Both the position numbers and the translations under genes were made by a program. Shown here piece after piece: positions 1-6,463 of a DNA stretch of 9,011 nt. Each line of letters starts with the position of its first letter. The first letter of the stretch is position 1. Source of the stretch: Spirochaetales bacterium (lineage in GTDB: Bacteria; Spirochaetota; Spirochaetia; DTKZ01); NCBI GenBank assembly GCA_031266855.1, contig JAISAF010000436.1:1-9011 (forward strand), read 5' to 3'. The notes under the pieces were generated by a model that was given only the letters and a program-made list of their open reading frames with translations, was not told the DNA's origin and did no database searches.

Positions 1-402
1 AGGTGGGCAGTCTTTCTGCGTTACTGTGCGGACAGGCGGAAGAGGGAACTGGTAAACGCGATACTTGAGCATGAGGAGGCGATAGCGATGGCAGGGGAGA
101 CGATGCTGGCGTTTTCGAAGGAACAGATAGAGTGGTTCCGGAACGAGAGCAGGCTGAAATACGAGCTTGACAGGAGGGAAACGATACTCGATGCGCGGGA
201 TGAGGGCCGGAACGAGGGCATTGCCATAGGCGAAACGCGCGGCATTGCGATCGGCGAAGCGCGGACGGCTGAAAAAAACCGAAACGAAAAACTGCATTCG
301 GCGTGGAACCTGAGACAAATGGGGCTTTCGGATGGGCAAATCGCCTCCGCACTGGGCCTTGGGGCCGAAGACCTGAAAGACCTTGAGTCAAGGAAGGGAT
401 AG
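1..402 (+). CDS. Rpn family recombination-promoting nuclease / putative transposase, C-terminal part (partial)
   Basis: The frame is open from base 1 to a TAG stop at 400-402 (133 codons), so the start and the PD-(D/E)XK catalytic core lie outside the window. What is visible is the usual tail of the Rpn/PDDEXK_2 group: a helical stretch beginning WAVFLRYCADRRKRELVNAILEH, a charged segment (residues about 38-70), two tandem copies of an 8-residue GIAIGE(T/A)R repeat (codons 73-88), and a C-terminal MGLSDGQIASALGL segment that resembles the short helix-turn-helix-like end of many relatives. ATG codons at 88 and later are internal, because the reading frame and the family-like sequence continue upstream of them. 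Family members act as DNA endonucleases linked to recombination and mobile DNA. The role here cannot be judged without the core. The gene is convergent with the sugar operon and is followed at once by a terminator. Confidence 0.75.
   Translation, partial: RWAVFLRYCADRRKRELVNAILEHEEAIAMAGETMLAFSKEQIEWFRNESRLKYELDRRETILDARDEGRNEGIAIGETRGIAIGEARTAEKNRNEKLHSAWNLRQMGLSDGQIASALGLGAEDLKDLESRKG
217..264 (+). repeat. In-frame 24-bp tandem duplication in the Rpn-like gene
   Basis: Bases 217-240 and 241-264 are two diverged copies of one 24-bp unit encoding GIAIGETR and GIAIGEAR. The unit length is a multiple of three, so the frame is kept. Such variable Gly/Glu/Arg repeats are common near the C-terminus of this protein family. 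Confidence 0.75.
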
Positions 403-404
403 CG

Positions 405-442
405 AAACCGGACACGGCCTCAAAATCCCTGTCCGGGTTTTT
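405..442 (+). terminator. Intrinsic terminator of the Rpn-like gene
   Basis: Three bases after the stop codon, CCGGACA (408-414) pairs with TGTCCGG (430-436). The flanking A residues (405-407) can also pair with the start of the T5 run at 438-442. A GC-rich stem followed by a T-run on the plus strand is the standard intrinsic terminator form. The loop contains GCCTCAAAA (417-425), which is complementary to TTTTGAGGC at 439-447, so a second, mutually exclusive or pseudoknotted stem is possible. Confidence 0.7.
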
Positions 443-508
443 GAGGCTAAGTTTATGATGTTGCGCCAGGCGCCATTTTAGGGGCCCGCGCGGGTAACTT
501 TTATGTTT

Positions 509-557
509 GCAAGCGTGGACGCTTGCTTCTACCCCGGCGCAGGCAGAGCCTACGCCG
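509..557 (-). repeat. Two-hairpin repeat, copy 1 (inverted)
   Basis: Hairpin GCAAGCG/CGCTTGC (509-515 with 520-526) is followed by hairpin CGGCGCAGGC/GCCTACGCCG (535-544 with 548-557, one C-A mismatch). Read on the minus strand, the order, the spacing and most bases match the copies at 6031-6082 and 6168-6223. Confidence 0.7.
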
Positions 558-660
558 AGCGGGACGTACCTGGCACCTTTTAGGCAGACTTAGCGGTGAA
601 TTTTTTCTTCAAAACAATGCCGCGCGAAGCGCGAAAAGCCCGTGGGGCGCCAGGGATAGG

Positions 661-720
661 AGCGGAAAGCCCACAGGATTTGCGTAAGCAAATCCGAGGA
701 CTTGGAGCGGATAGCCCGGT
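661..720 (+). repeat. 60-bp dispersed repeat, copy 1
   Basis: This stretch matches 6377-6436 at 58 of 60 positions and in the same orientation. It begins AGCGGAAAGCCC, carries a central hairpin GGATTTGC/GCAAATCC (8-bp arms, 4-base loop), and ends GGAGCGGATAGCCCGGT, a near copy of its own beginning. A separate palindrome, TCGCCGC-ATA-GCGGCGA, follows at 720-736. It lies 22 bases beyond the stop codon of the epimerase gene. Confidence 0.85.
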
Positions 721-736
721 CGCCGCATAGCGGCGA
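720..736. repeat. Short GC-rich palindrome after the operon
   Basis: TCGCCGC (720-726) and GCGGCGA (730-736) form 7-bp perfect arms around ATA. It lies 6-22 bases after the epimerase stop. No T-run follows on the minus strand, so it is more likely an RNA 3'-end stabiliser or part of the repeat than an intrinsic terminator. Confidence 0.6.
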
Positions 737-741
737 GGCGC

Positions 742-1545
742 TTAAAAATATTTTCGCAGAAAGGTAATTGCCTGCCGGGCGGCTTGATATGGTTCGGGTT
801 TGGGCAGGATTTCCACGGAAAGCCAGCCGTCGTATCGTGCTTTTTTTATGTGGCGGAAGATGTCGTCAAAATCGGTGTGGCCCTGTCCGGGGGCGTACCT
901 GTTTGAGTCCGCGAGGTGGATATAGCCGATTTTGTTTATCCATTTTTCCAGTTCGCCGCCTATCGCGGGGTCTTCGATGTTCATGTGGAAAACGTCCGGC
1001 ATGAGTTTGATGTTGTCCATTCCGATTTTTTCTATTATTCGCGCGCCTTCCTCGACGGTATTGATGAAGTCGATTTCGTAGCGGTTCACGGGTTCCACAA
1101 GCAGGGTAACGTCTTTTTTTTTCGCGTACTCTGACAGGCCCCGCGCGGTGTCGACAAACCGGGCTATGGCTTCATCGGGCTGGCTGGTTCCCTTGCTGCC
1201 GCGTACCCTGCCGATGTTGACTTTTTTGCCGTAGCGCGCGGCAAGGTCTATAAAGTCGTGGAACATTCCGATGAGGGTTTCTTTTTGGGCAGAGGGCGGA
1301 TCGGTAAAACTTAAACCGAGTTCCGCGTAGACTTGCCCGGTCGAAATGGCGGATACTTCGAGTTTGTAATCCGCAAGAAGGCGGTCCAGTTTCGCGGGAT
1401 CGATTTCGCTGGGATTTTTCAGGGCAAGTTCGATGCCGTTGTAGCCCAGATCGGAAGCGGCTTTCATGGATGTTTCAAATCCCCGGAATACCACGAAGGC
1501 CGAGGGGAGCGCGTCTGAGTCCGCGATAGCAATTGATAGTTTCAT
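742..1545 (-). CDS. Sugar (phosphate) isomerase/epimerase, xylose-isomerase-like TIM barrel
   Basis: This 267-residue protein fits the AP-endonuclease-2/xylose-isomerase-like TIM-barrel family in size and motifs. The divalent-metal ligands expected of D-tagatose 3-epimerase relatives fall at Glu151 (LVEPVNRYE), Asp184 (MPDVFHMN), His210 (YIHLADSNR) and Glu245 (LSVEILP). PGQGHTDF at 219-226 is also typical. From memory, the closest-looking characterised protein is the Thermotoga 5-keto-L-gluconate epimerase (IolO) group, which shares the MKLS start, TGQ.Y, NRYE.DFINT, FHMNIE and ADSNR.APG.GH. EryC-type tetrulose-phosphate racemases belong to the same superfamily, so the substrate is open. It is a cytoplasmic enzyme likely to epimerise a ketose or ketose phosphate next to the carbonyl. 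The start ATG has AGGAG six bases upstream, in the 12-base gap after the isomerase stop, so it is the last gene of the operon. Confidence 0.88.
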   Translation of the reverse strand: MKLSIAIADSDALPSAFVVFRGFETSMKAASDLGYNGIELALKNPSEIDPAKLDRLLADYKLEVSAISTGQVYAELGLSFTDPPSAQKETLIGMFHDFIDLAARYGKKVNIGRVRGSKGTSQPDEAIARFVDTARGLSEYAKKKDVTLLVEPVNRYEIDFINTVEEGARIIEKIGMDNIKLMPDVFHMNIEDPAIGGELEKWINKIGYIHLADSNRYAPGQGHTDFDDIFRHIKKARYDGWLSVEILPKPEPYQAARQAITFLRKYF

Positions 1546-1557
1546 ACAGGACTCCTG

Positions 1558-2061
1558 TTATATTATGGTTTGGCGGGTAAAAAAATCCCACGATTCAGGT
1601 TCGCTGATTGCGTTGTCGACATCCCGTATCAGATTCAGGGATATATCATGACGCCCGCCCTGGTAGGATGTGTTGAGCCATGTTTCAAGAATGTCCAGAG
1701 CTTCATACACGCCGGTAACTTTTCCTCCCAGGCACAGAAGGTTCGAATCATTATGTTCCCGCGTCATGCGGGCAAGGTAGGTGCTGGTACACAGGGAGGC
1801 GCGTACTCCTTTGAGTCTGTTGGCGACGATGCTCATGCCGATTCCCGTCGAGCAGATAAGAATACCCCGCCTGATTCTTCCCGCGGAAATCTCCGCGGCC
1901 ACGTGTACGGCGTAGTGCGGATACCTGACAATCTGCGTGCCGTCTGATCCCGCGTCATGGACGCGATATTCATGTTCATTGAGATAGCGGACAAATTCTT
2001 TTTTTAATTCATATCCGCCGTGATCATTACCTATCCAGATGACATCATTCTCACTGGGCAT
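1558..2061 (-). CDS. RpiB/LacA/LacB family sugar-phosphate isomerase
   Basis: At 167 residues the protein is slightly longer than typical RpiB (about 150) because of a C-terminal extension after GGRH. The active-site pattern is complete: NDHGG at 12-16 (Asp13, His14), YPHYA at 47-51, GILICSTGIG at 66-75 with the catalytic Cys70, the HND motif at 103-105, and YQGGRH at 133-138. Such enzymes interconvert aldose and ketose phosphates: ribose-5-P/ribulose-5-P, allose-6-P/allulose-6-P, galactose-6-P/tagatose-6-P, or erythrose-4-P in the EryI type. The Cys version of the active site is like E. coli RpiB. The exact substrate cannot be read from the sequence. The ATG overlaps the end of yjfF by 11 bases and has GGAGGG six bases upstream, so translation is probably coupled to the permease. 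It sits directly before an epimerase gene, and the two probably act in sequence. Confidence 0.92.
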   Translation of the reverse strand: MPSENDVIWIGNDHGGYELKKEFVRYLNEHEYRVHDAGSDGTQIVRYPHYAVHVAAEISAGRIRRGILICSTGIGMSIVANRLKGVRASLCTSTYLARMTREHNDSNLLCLGGKVTGVYEALDILETWLNTSYQGGRHDISLNLIRDVDNAISEPESWDFFTRQTII

Positions 2062-3115
2062 AATTTCCCTCCGAAATCAGTTTAGGGTCTACGGCCTTTG
2101 GATCCACAGCTTCAACTTTCCGGGAAACGTGCGAACGTTCCCTGCCGGTAACAATGGCGCGCTGAATCAGGATAAACATCAGAAGCAGCAGCGCGGTGGC
2201 GATTTTGGCCCACCAGGAACTTAAAGTTCCCTGAAAGGTAATCATTGTACGTATTGTGCCCTGGGTCAAGACGCCAAAGAGCGTTCCTGTGATAAGCCCC
2301 ACTCCGCCTGATGTCAGGGCGCCTCCTATTACAGCCGAAGCAACGGCATCAAGATGCAGACCGTCTCCGTGCGTACCTGTCGCCGAAAGGACATAGAGCA
2401 TAAAAACAAGGCTTGCTACCGCGGACAGGAAACCGGATGTGGTGTAGGTAAGAAACTTTGTACGCTTTACGGGAAGTCCCATCAGGTTTGCCGATTGTTC
2501 GTTGCCGCCTACCGCGTAAATGTTGCGGCCGAACTGGGTATTCTCGGCTATAATCTGGAACAGAATAATCATAAGAACAGCCAGAGCCGCGCCTACGGAA
2601 ATAAAGGAACCCAAAAAACGTATTTTAAAAATCGCCGCCTTCACGATAAAGGGATTGTCAACGAAAATCGTGTCCACCGTGATGATGTAGCAGGCGCCCC
2701 GCGCGATGAACTGTCCGGCAAGGGTGGCGATGAAGGGCTGAAAGCCCTTGAAAGTTACCAGCCAGCCGTGGAGCATTCCAAAAAGCGTACCGATAAGAAG
2801 AACAATCACTATCGCGGGAATAAGCGGCATCTTCATGATGGTCAGCATATAACTCATCGACATATTGCAAAACGCGATAACGGCGCCCACCGACAGATCT
2901 ATGCCGCCGATGATGACAACCATAGTTGAGCCTATCGCGGCGATCAAAAGATACGAGTTGTCAATAAGCAGGTTGCAGAAAACCTGAAGTGAAAAAAAAT
3001 TTTTGAATAAAACCGATCCCAGCCCGAAAAAGCTGATAAAAAGGAGAACGGCAACCACAAAAGTGATATTCCGGTAGACAAAGCCCGGCATCCTGGGTTT
3101 TTCCAAAGGATTCAT
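2051..3115 (-). CDS. yjfF: Sugar ABC transporter permease, YjfF-like
   Basis: The 354-residue, very hydrophobic protein belongs to the BPD_transp_2 (RbsC/AraH-type) permeases. It has about eight to ten membrane segments, beginning with one at residues 16-36. Family marks are IGGIDLSVGAVIAF (69-82), GGNEQSANLMGLP (203-215, the region facing the ATPase), LDAVASAVIGGALTSGGVG (255-273) and FQGTLSSWW (294-302). These last stretches are very close to E. coli YjfF, the second permease of the galactofuranose importer. The cytoplasmic C-terminus has a short VDPKAVDPK duplication (337-345). The ATG shares an ATGA overlap with the ytfT stop and has GAGGTGG upstream. It should pair with YtfT to form the inner-membrane channel driven by YtfR. 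Confidence 0.93.
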   Translation of the reverse strand: MNPLEKPRMPGFVYRNITFVVAVLLFISFFGLGSVLFKNFFSLQVFCNLLIDNSYLLIAAIGSTMVVIIGGIDLSVGAVIAFCNMSMSYMLTIMKMPLIPAIVIVLLIGTLFGMLHGWLVTFKGFQPFIATLAGQFIARGACYIITVDTIFVDNPFIVKAAIFKIRFLGSFISVGAALAVLMIILFQIIAENTQFGRNIYAVGGNEQSANLMGLPVKRTKFLTYTTSGFLSAVASLVFMLYVLSATGTHGDGLHLDAVASAVIGGALTSGGVGLITGTLFGVLTQGTIRTMITFQGTLSSWWAKIATALLLLMFILIQRAIVTGRERSHVSRKVEAVDPKAVDPKLISEGNYAQ

Positions 3116-4164
3116 TTTTCCACCTCAAAAACTCCCGCGGGACGTTTTTTTATAAATTTTGCCAGCAGTTTTCCGTAATCTGTTGTTTGGATAATACCCA
3201 CAACAATAACAACCACGGCCTTAAAAACCAGAATTGTCTGGGCGGGAACCCCTTTCATGTAAATTGTAGTTGTCAGCGCCTGCACAAGCAGCGCCCCAAT
3301 CAGGCTTCCCGGAAGTGAAAACCGGCCGCCTTTCATGGAGTTCCCGCCGAGTACCACGGCCAGAATCGCGTCCAGTTCGTAATTCAAACCCGCGTTATTC
3401 GCGTCGGCCGCCTTGACCTCGGAAGCAATCAGCACGCCCGCGATACCCGCCATAAGCCCGCTTACGGCAAAGGCTACCCAGATCATGCGTTGTACCTTAA
3501 TGCCCGCGTAACGGCTGGAAGACCTGTTGGAACCCGAAGACTCCAGAAACAGGCCGTAGGAAGTCTTCTTTGAAAAAAGATATGCCGCCAGCGCCACAGC
3601 AAGAACTACATAGATACAAATTGGAAAACCCAGAAAATATCCGGTTCCAAACTCAAAAAACGGTTTGTAATACATCGTGATGACGTTTCCCCGTGTAATA
3701 AGCTGGGCAATCCCGCGGCCGGCTACCTGGAGCAGGGTCGCGATAAGCGCCTGAATGCCCAGCCTCGACACAAGAAAACCGTTCCAGACACCGCACAGGG
3801 TTGCCACCGCAAGCGCCGCGGCAATGGCTATCGGCAGGGGCGTTAAAGAGGCCGCCGCGGAACCCGCCGCGGTGGAGAAATCCCCTCCTATCATCTGCGC
3901 CGCCACGGCGCCGGCAATTGAGGCAACCGAACCAACGGAAATATCCGTACTCCCCGTGGCAATGACGAATGTCATTCCAATCGCCATAAACATCAGAGGC
4001 GCGCCACGCTTTAAGACATCAATCAGCGAGCCATAAAAATGACCTTCTTTGAGTTCCAGCGAGAAAAACCCAGGCGTAAAAAACACATTGAAAAGCAAAA
4101 GCATTGTCAACGCGATAACCGCCAGGGTTTCCTTGCGGCGCGCAAGAGTTTTGAGTTTATCCAT
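3112..4164 (-). CDS. ytfT: Sugar ABC transporter permease, YtfT-like
   Basis: This permease has 350 residues when started at the ATG at 4164, which has a strong GAGGAGG Shine-Dalgarno and overlaps the ytfR stop by 8 bases. An in-frame ATG at 4242 lies deep inside ytfR, adds a non-hydrophobic arginine-rich leader and is unlikely to be used. Conserved blocks are LKRGAPLMFMAIGMTFVIATGSTDISVGSV (51-80), GVWNGFLVSRLGIQALIATL (125-144), VAGRGIAQLIT (147-157), ADANNAGLNYELDAILAVVLGG (253-274) and KGGRFSLPGSLIGALLVQ (278-295). They follow E. coli YtfT closely, including the ADANNAGL stretch. One difference is Ser-Thr-Asp in the STDISVG motif where relatives have GIDLSVG. About eight to ten membrane helices are expected. 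It forms the heterodimeric channel with YjfF. Confidence 0.93.
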   Translation of the reverse strand: MDKLKTLARRKETLAVIALTMLLLFNVFFTPGFFSLELKEGHFYGSLIDVLKRGAPLMFMAIGMTFVIATGSTDISVGSVASIAGAVAAQMIGGDFSTAAGSAAASLTPLPIAIAAALAVATLCGVWNGFLVSRLGIQALIATLLQVAGRGIAQLITRGNVITMYYKPFFEFGTGYFLGFPICIYVVLAVALAAYLFSKKTSYGLFLESSGSNRSSSRYAGIKVQRMIWVAFAVSGLMAGIAGVLIASEVKAADANNAGLNYELDAILAVVLGGNSMKGGRFSLPGSLIGALLVQALTTTIYMKGVPAQTILVFKAVVVIVVGIIQTTDYGKLLAKFIKKRPAGVFEVEK

Positions 4165-5704
4165 AAAGTCCCTCCTCAGCCGGGCTTCGCGCCGGGGCTT
4201 CCCCGCCGGCATGGGCAATAGTTTCCATAATGCGCCTGGCATCCAGTTCTCCGGTAAGTTCCCCGGTCAGGCTGCGGTCGCGGAAAACCAGAACGCGATC
4301 GGAACAGCGTACTACTTCATCAAGCTCGGAAGAAATAAACAGAATCGCCTTCCCCTCTTTTGCCAGCCGCACAACGATGTTCATGATTTCGGTCTTCGCT
4401 CCTACATCGATACCCCGCGTCGGTTCGTCCAGAAGCAGCAGATCCGGGTTAATCGTGAGCCACCGCGCCAGAATGACCTTTTGCTGATTCCCGCCCGACA
4501 GATTCCCCGCGAGCTGCTCGCAGCCCGGCGTCGCGATAGAAAGAAGTTCTATGTAATGGTTGGCAATCTCCACCTGTTTGGCAAAAGGGATACGCCTGAA
4601 CATGCCGTAGCGCCCCTGAAGAGCAAGAATAATATTCTCCCGTACCGTCAGATTGGCGATGATGCCATCGGTTTTCCGGTCTTCCGGGCAGAAACCTATG
4701 CCGCTGCGGATAGCGTCCGCGGGTGAAAGGATTTTAACCCTTTTCCCGTTGATCTCCACTTCGGCTTCGTCGGCGCGGTCTATCCCAAAAATCAGGCGCG
4801 CGGTCTCCGTTCTGCCGCAGCCCAGAAGCCCCGCAAAGCCCAGGACTTCCCCGTACTTAATCTGTATATCCAGGGGTGCGATGACGCCCCGCTTCCCCAG
4901 CCTTTTCGCGGAATAGAATACGCTCTTTTCCGCCCCCGCTTCGCTTCCTTTATGCAGGACATCCGCGGCAATATCCTTACCGATCATTTTTGAAATAAGA
5001 TTCATGCGCGGCAGGTCTTTCGTGAGCTGGCTGTCAATGTAGTTTCCGTTACGCAGGATCGTAACGCGATCAGTAATCTCATATATCTGATCGATGAAAT
5101 GGGATATAAAAATGATACCCATCCCCGCGTTTCTCAACTTACGCATAGTAAAAAAAAGCTGCCGCACTTCCTTGGCATCCAGGGAAGATGTCGGCTCATC
5201 CAGAACAAGGACTTTTGAGTTCATATCAACAGCGCGGGCAATCGCTATCATCTGCTGAATAGCCACAGAATACTCGCCCAGCATGGACGCCACATCCATC
5301 CTGATATTCAGCCGCGCCATAGCGGTTTCGGCAAGCCTGTTCATCTTCTTCCAGTCAATGCCGCCAATCCTTTTGCGGGGCTGCCGGCCAATAAAAATAT
5401 TTTCGGCAACGCTCAGGTTGGGACACAAATTAATTTCCTGATACACCGTGCTGATACCGGACTTCTGAGCGTCCATAGGAGTTTTGGGAAAAATGGGAAT
5501 CCCGTCCAGAAAAATATCCCCGCCATCACGTATTTCCGCGCCCGTCAGAATTTTTATAAGCGTGGATTTTCCCGCGCCATTTTCCCCGCACAGGGAATGA
5601 ATCTCGCCCCGGTACAGGGTAAAGGTAACATTATTTAAAGCCCGCACACCCGGATATATTTTAACAATATCATTCATTTGAAGAAGAGCCGTTTCTTTCG
5701 GCAT
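4157..5704 (-). CDS. ytfR: Sugar ABC transporter ATP-binding protein, YtfR-like
   Basis: This 515-residue protein has two fused ABC domains, as in RbsA/MglA/YtfR. Domain 1 has an intact Walker A GENGAGKST (40-48), the unusual signature YSVAIQQ (145-151, normal for YtfR), Walker B VLVLDEPTSSLD (165-176) and H-loop His202. Domain 2 has a degenerate P-loop GLLGCGRTET (292-301) without the lysine, a canonical LSGGNQQKV signature (402-410), Walker B LLLLDEPTRGID (422-433) and Ser in place of the H-loop His, all usual for this family. RGVIAPLDI, GIGFCPEDRKTDGIIA and VRENIILALQ are nearly identical to E. coli YtfR. I chose the ATG at 5704, preceded by AAGGAG ten bases upstream, over the in-frame ATG at 5734, which has no ribosome site. 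The protein hydrolyses ATP on the cytoplasmic face. No clear promoter was found just upstream. Confidence 0.95.
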   Translation of the reverse strand: MPKETALLQMNDIVKIYPGVRALNNVTFTLYRGEIHSLCGENGAGKSTLIKILTGAEIRDGGDIFLDGIPIFPKTPMDAQKSGISTVYQEINLCPNLSVAENIFIGRQPRKRIGGIDWKKMNRLAETAMARLNIRMDVASMLGEYSVAIQQMIAIARAVDMNSKVLVLDEPTSSLDAKEVRQLFFTMRKLRNAGMGIIFISHFIDQIYEITDRVTILRNGNYIDSQLTKDLPRMNLISKMIGKDIAADVLHKGSEAGAEKSVFYSAKRLGKRGVIAPLDIQIKYGEVLGFAGLLGCGRTETARLIFGIDRADEAEVEINGKRVKILSPADAIRSGIGFCPEDRKTDGIIANLTVRENIILALQGRYGMFRRIPFAKQVEIANHYIELLSIATPGCEQLAGNLSGGNQQKVILARWLTINPDLLLLDEPTRGIDVGAKTEIMNIVVRLAKEGKAILFISSELDEVVRCSDRVLVFRDRSLTGELTGELDARRIMETIAHAGGEAPARSPAEEGLYG

Positions 5705-5763
5705 ATTACAAGCACTCCTTAGATCCTGTTTCATAACCCATTTATAATTCGGAATTTGGGCGC

Positions 5764-5833
5764 ATTCCGGGGGCGCTCAGGGCGCCCGCTACAATAAATT
5801 TCCTATCGGAAAGCGACTGTCTTCAGGCGCATT
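5764..5833 (+). repeat. 70-bp dispersed repeat, copy 1
   Basis: It runs from ATTCCGGGGGCGC to GGCGCATT and contains GGGCGC/GCGCCC arms, then CTACAAT, TATCGGAAAGCGAC and GTCTTC. It matches 6306-6374 over its full length in the same orientation with a few differences, mainly in the loop and the A/T stretch. Confidence 0.75.
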
Positions 5834-5880
5834 TTTTTCGGTTAGGGAATTTGCGCCGCAAATTCCCTAACCGAAAAAAA
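5832..5880. repeat. Perfect 22-bp-arm palindrome
   Basis: Arms 5832-5853 and 5859-5880 are exactly complementary around the 5-base loop CGCCG. The outer ends are T7 on the left and A7 on the right, which reads the same on both strands. The T-run therefore precedes the stem in either direction, so this is not an intrinsic terminator despite its look. Confidence 0.85.
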
Positions 5881-5943
5881 CCGGGCTTTCCGCTCCAATC
5901 TTTTTACCGCTTCGCGGTAAAAAGGATTTCCGCTGCAATCCCT
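5881..5943 (-). repeat. 60-bp repeat family, variant with a different core (inverted)
   Basis: Read on the minus strand, it has the flanks of the 60-bp repeat: GGGATTGCAGCGGAAA at one end (compare GGGATAGGAGCGGAAA at 653-668) and TTGGAGCGGAAAGCCCGG at the other. The central hairpin is different: TTTTTACCGC/GCGGTAAAAA, perfect 10-bp arms at 5901-5910 and 5914-5923 around TTC. Confidence 0.65.
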
Positions 5944-5965
5944 TGCGCACGCACCAGCGGCCCCG

Positions 5966-6020
5966 CGAAATTGCCACAGGCAATTTCGTGGGCAATTAAT
6001 TGCCAAGGGCAATTAATTGC
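5966..6020. repeat. Cluster of AT-rich palindromes
   Basis: CGAAATTGCC and GGCAATTTCG (5966-5975, 5979-5988) form a 10-bp hairpin around ACA. It is followed by the self-complementary GGCAATTAATTGCC (5991-6004) and, after AAGG, the self-complementary GCAATTAATTGC (6009-6020). The last two are direct copies of one 12-base palindrome. Confidence 0.8.
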
Positions 6021-6030
6021 GTATAACCCG

Positions 6031-6082
6031 TCCGGCGCAGGCTCCGCCTACGCCGGAGTTAGCCGCAAGCGCCCGCGCTTGC
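6031..6082 (+). repeat. Two-hairpin repeat, copy 2
   Basis: Hairpin one pairs 6031-6042 with 6046-6057 (12-bp arms, one C-A mismatch, loop TCC). Hairpin two is GCAAGCGC/GCGCTTGC (6065-6072 with 6075-6082). The linker AGTTAGCC links them as in copy 3. Confidence 0.8.
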
Positions 6083-6167
6083 AGGTTTGTCGCCTAACGC
6101 AAGTGTATGCATATATCACATTGGCTGTCGCCTAACGGATGTTTTGCGTTATGCGCAACGGTACCCG

Positions 6168-6223
6168 CCCGGCGCAGGCTTTGCCTGCGCCGGGGTTAGC
6201 CGCAAGCGTCCGCGCTTGCGGCT
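6168..6223 (+). repeat. Two-hairpin repeat, copy 3
   Basis: Perfect 12-bp arms 6168-6179 and 6183-6194 surround TTT. They are followed by perfect 11-bp arms 6198-6208 and 6213-6223 around TCCG. This is the cleanest of the three copies. Between copies 2 and 3 the 11-mer GTCGCCTAACG occurs twice (6089-6099, 6127-6137). Confidence 0.85.
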
Positions 6224-6235
6224 TTGGAACCAGAA

Positions 6236-6281
6236 CAGCGCGTAACGCGCTGGCAGCAAAATCGCGTATGCGATTTTGCTG
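6236..6281. repeat. Two adjacent palindromes
   Basis: CAGCGCG-TAA-CGCGCTG (6236-6252) has 7-bp perfect arms. One base later, CAGCAAAATCGC (6254-6265) pairs perfectly with 6270-6281 around GTAT. Confidence 0.85.
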
Positions 6282-6305
6282 TTTGCCGCCGGGCGCGCGC
6301 AAGGG

Positions 6306-6374
6306 ATTCCGGGGGCGCGGGTAGCGCCCACTACAATCCATACTTATCGGAAAGCGACCGTCTTCGGGCGCATT
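6306..6374 (+). repeat. 70-bp dispersed repeat, copy 2
   Basis: Second copy of the element at 5764-5833, same orientation. GGGCGC/GCGCCC arms lie at 6313-6318 and 6324-6329. It is joined directly to the second copy of the 60-bp repeat. Confidence 0.75.
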
Positions 6375-6376
6375 GA

Positions 6377-6436
6377 AGCGGAAAGCCCACAGGATTTGCG
6401 TTAGCAAATCCGAGGACTTGGAGCGGAAAGCCCGGT
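6377..6436 (+). repeat. 60-bp dispersed repeat, copy 2
   Basis: It differs from 661-720 at two positions (T for A in the hairpin loop, A for T near the end). Like copy 1 it lies just past the 3' end of a minus-strand gene and runs into a palindrome of unrelated sequence. Confidence 0.85.
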
Positions 6437-6463
6437 TCCGGGGCCGCTTACGCGGCCCCGGAA
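6436..6463. repeat. GC-rich palindrome after ytfQ
   Basis: TTCCGGGGCCGC (6436-6447) pairs perfectly with 6452-6463 around TTAC. It lies 28-55 bases past the ytfQ stop. No T-run follows on the minus strand. Such a strong hairpin could protect the ytfQ message from 3' exonucleases or partly stop transcription (inference). Confidence 0.8.

Larger units (their letters stand above)
403..741. other. Convergent intergenic region, repeat-rich, no gene
   Basis: This 339-base gap separates the 3' ends of the Rpn-like gene (+) and the sugar operon (-). After the terminator it holds a CCCGCGCGGG palindrome (485-494), a two-hairpin repeat in minus orientation (509-557), a small CGCGC-GAA-GCGCG hairpin (621-633), one copy of a 60-bp repeat (661-720) and a short palindrome (720-736). 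No convincing reading frame or promoter was seen. The minus-strand operon has no T-run terminator here. The GC-rich hairpins just past its stop codon may set the transcript end. Confidence 0.6.

Noticed and set aside
4157..4242. Upstream ATG at 4242 as the start of ytfT
   Set aside because: It would overlap ytfR by 86 bases and add an arginine-rich leader; the ATG at 4164 has a strong GAGGAGG and matches family length.
5735..5760. TATAAA-like word as a promoter for ytfR
   Set aside because: No acceptable -35 lies 16-18 bases upstream on the minus strand.
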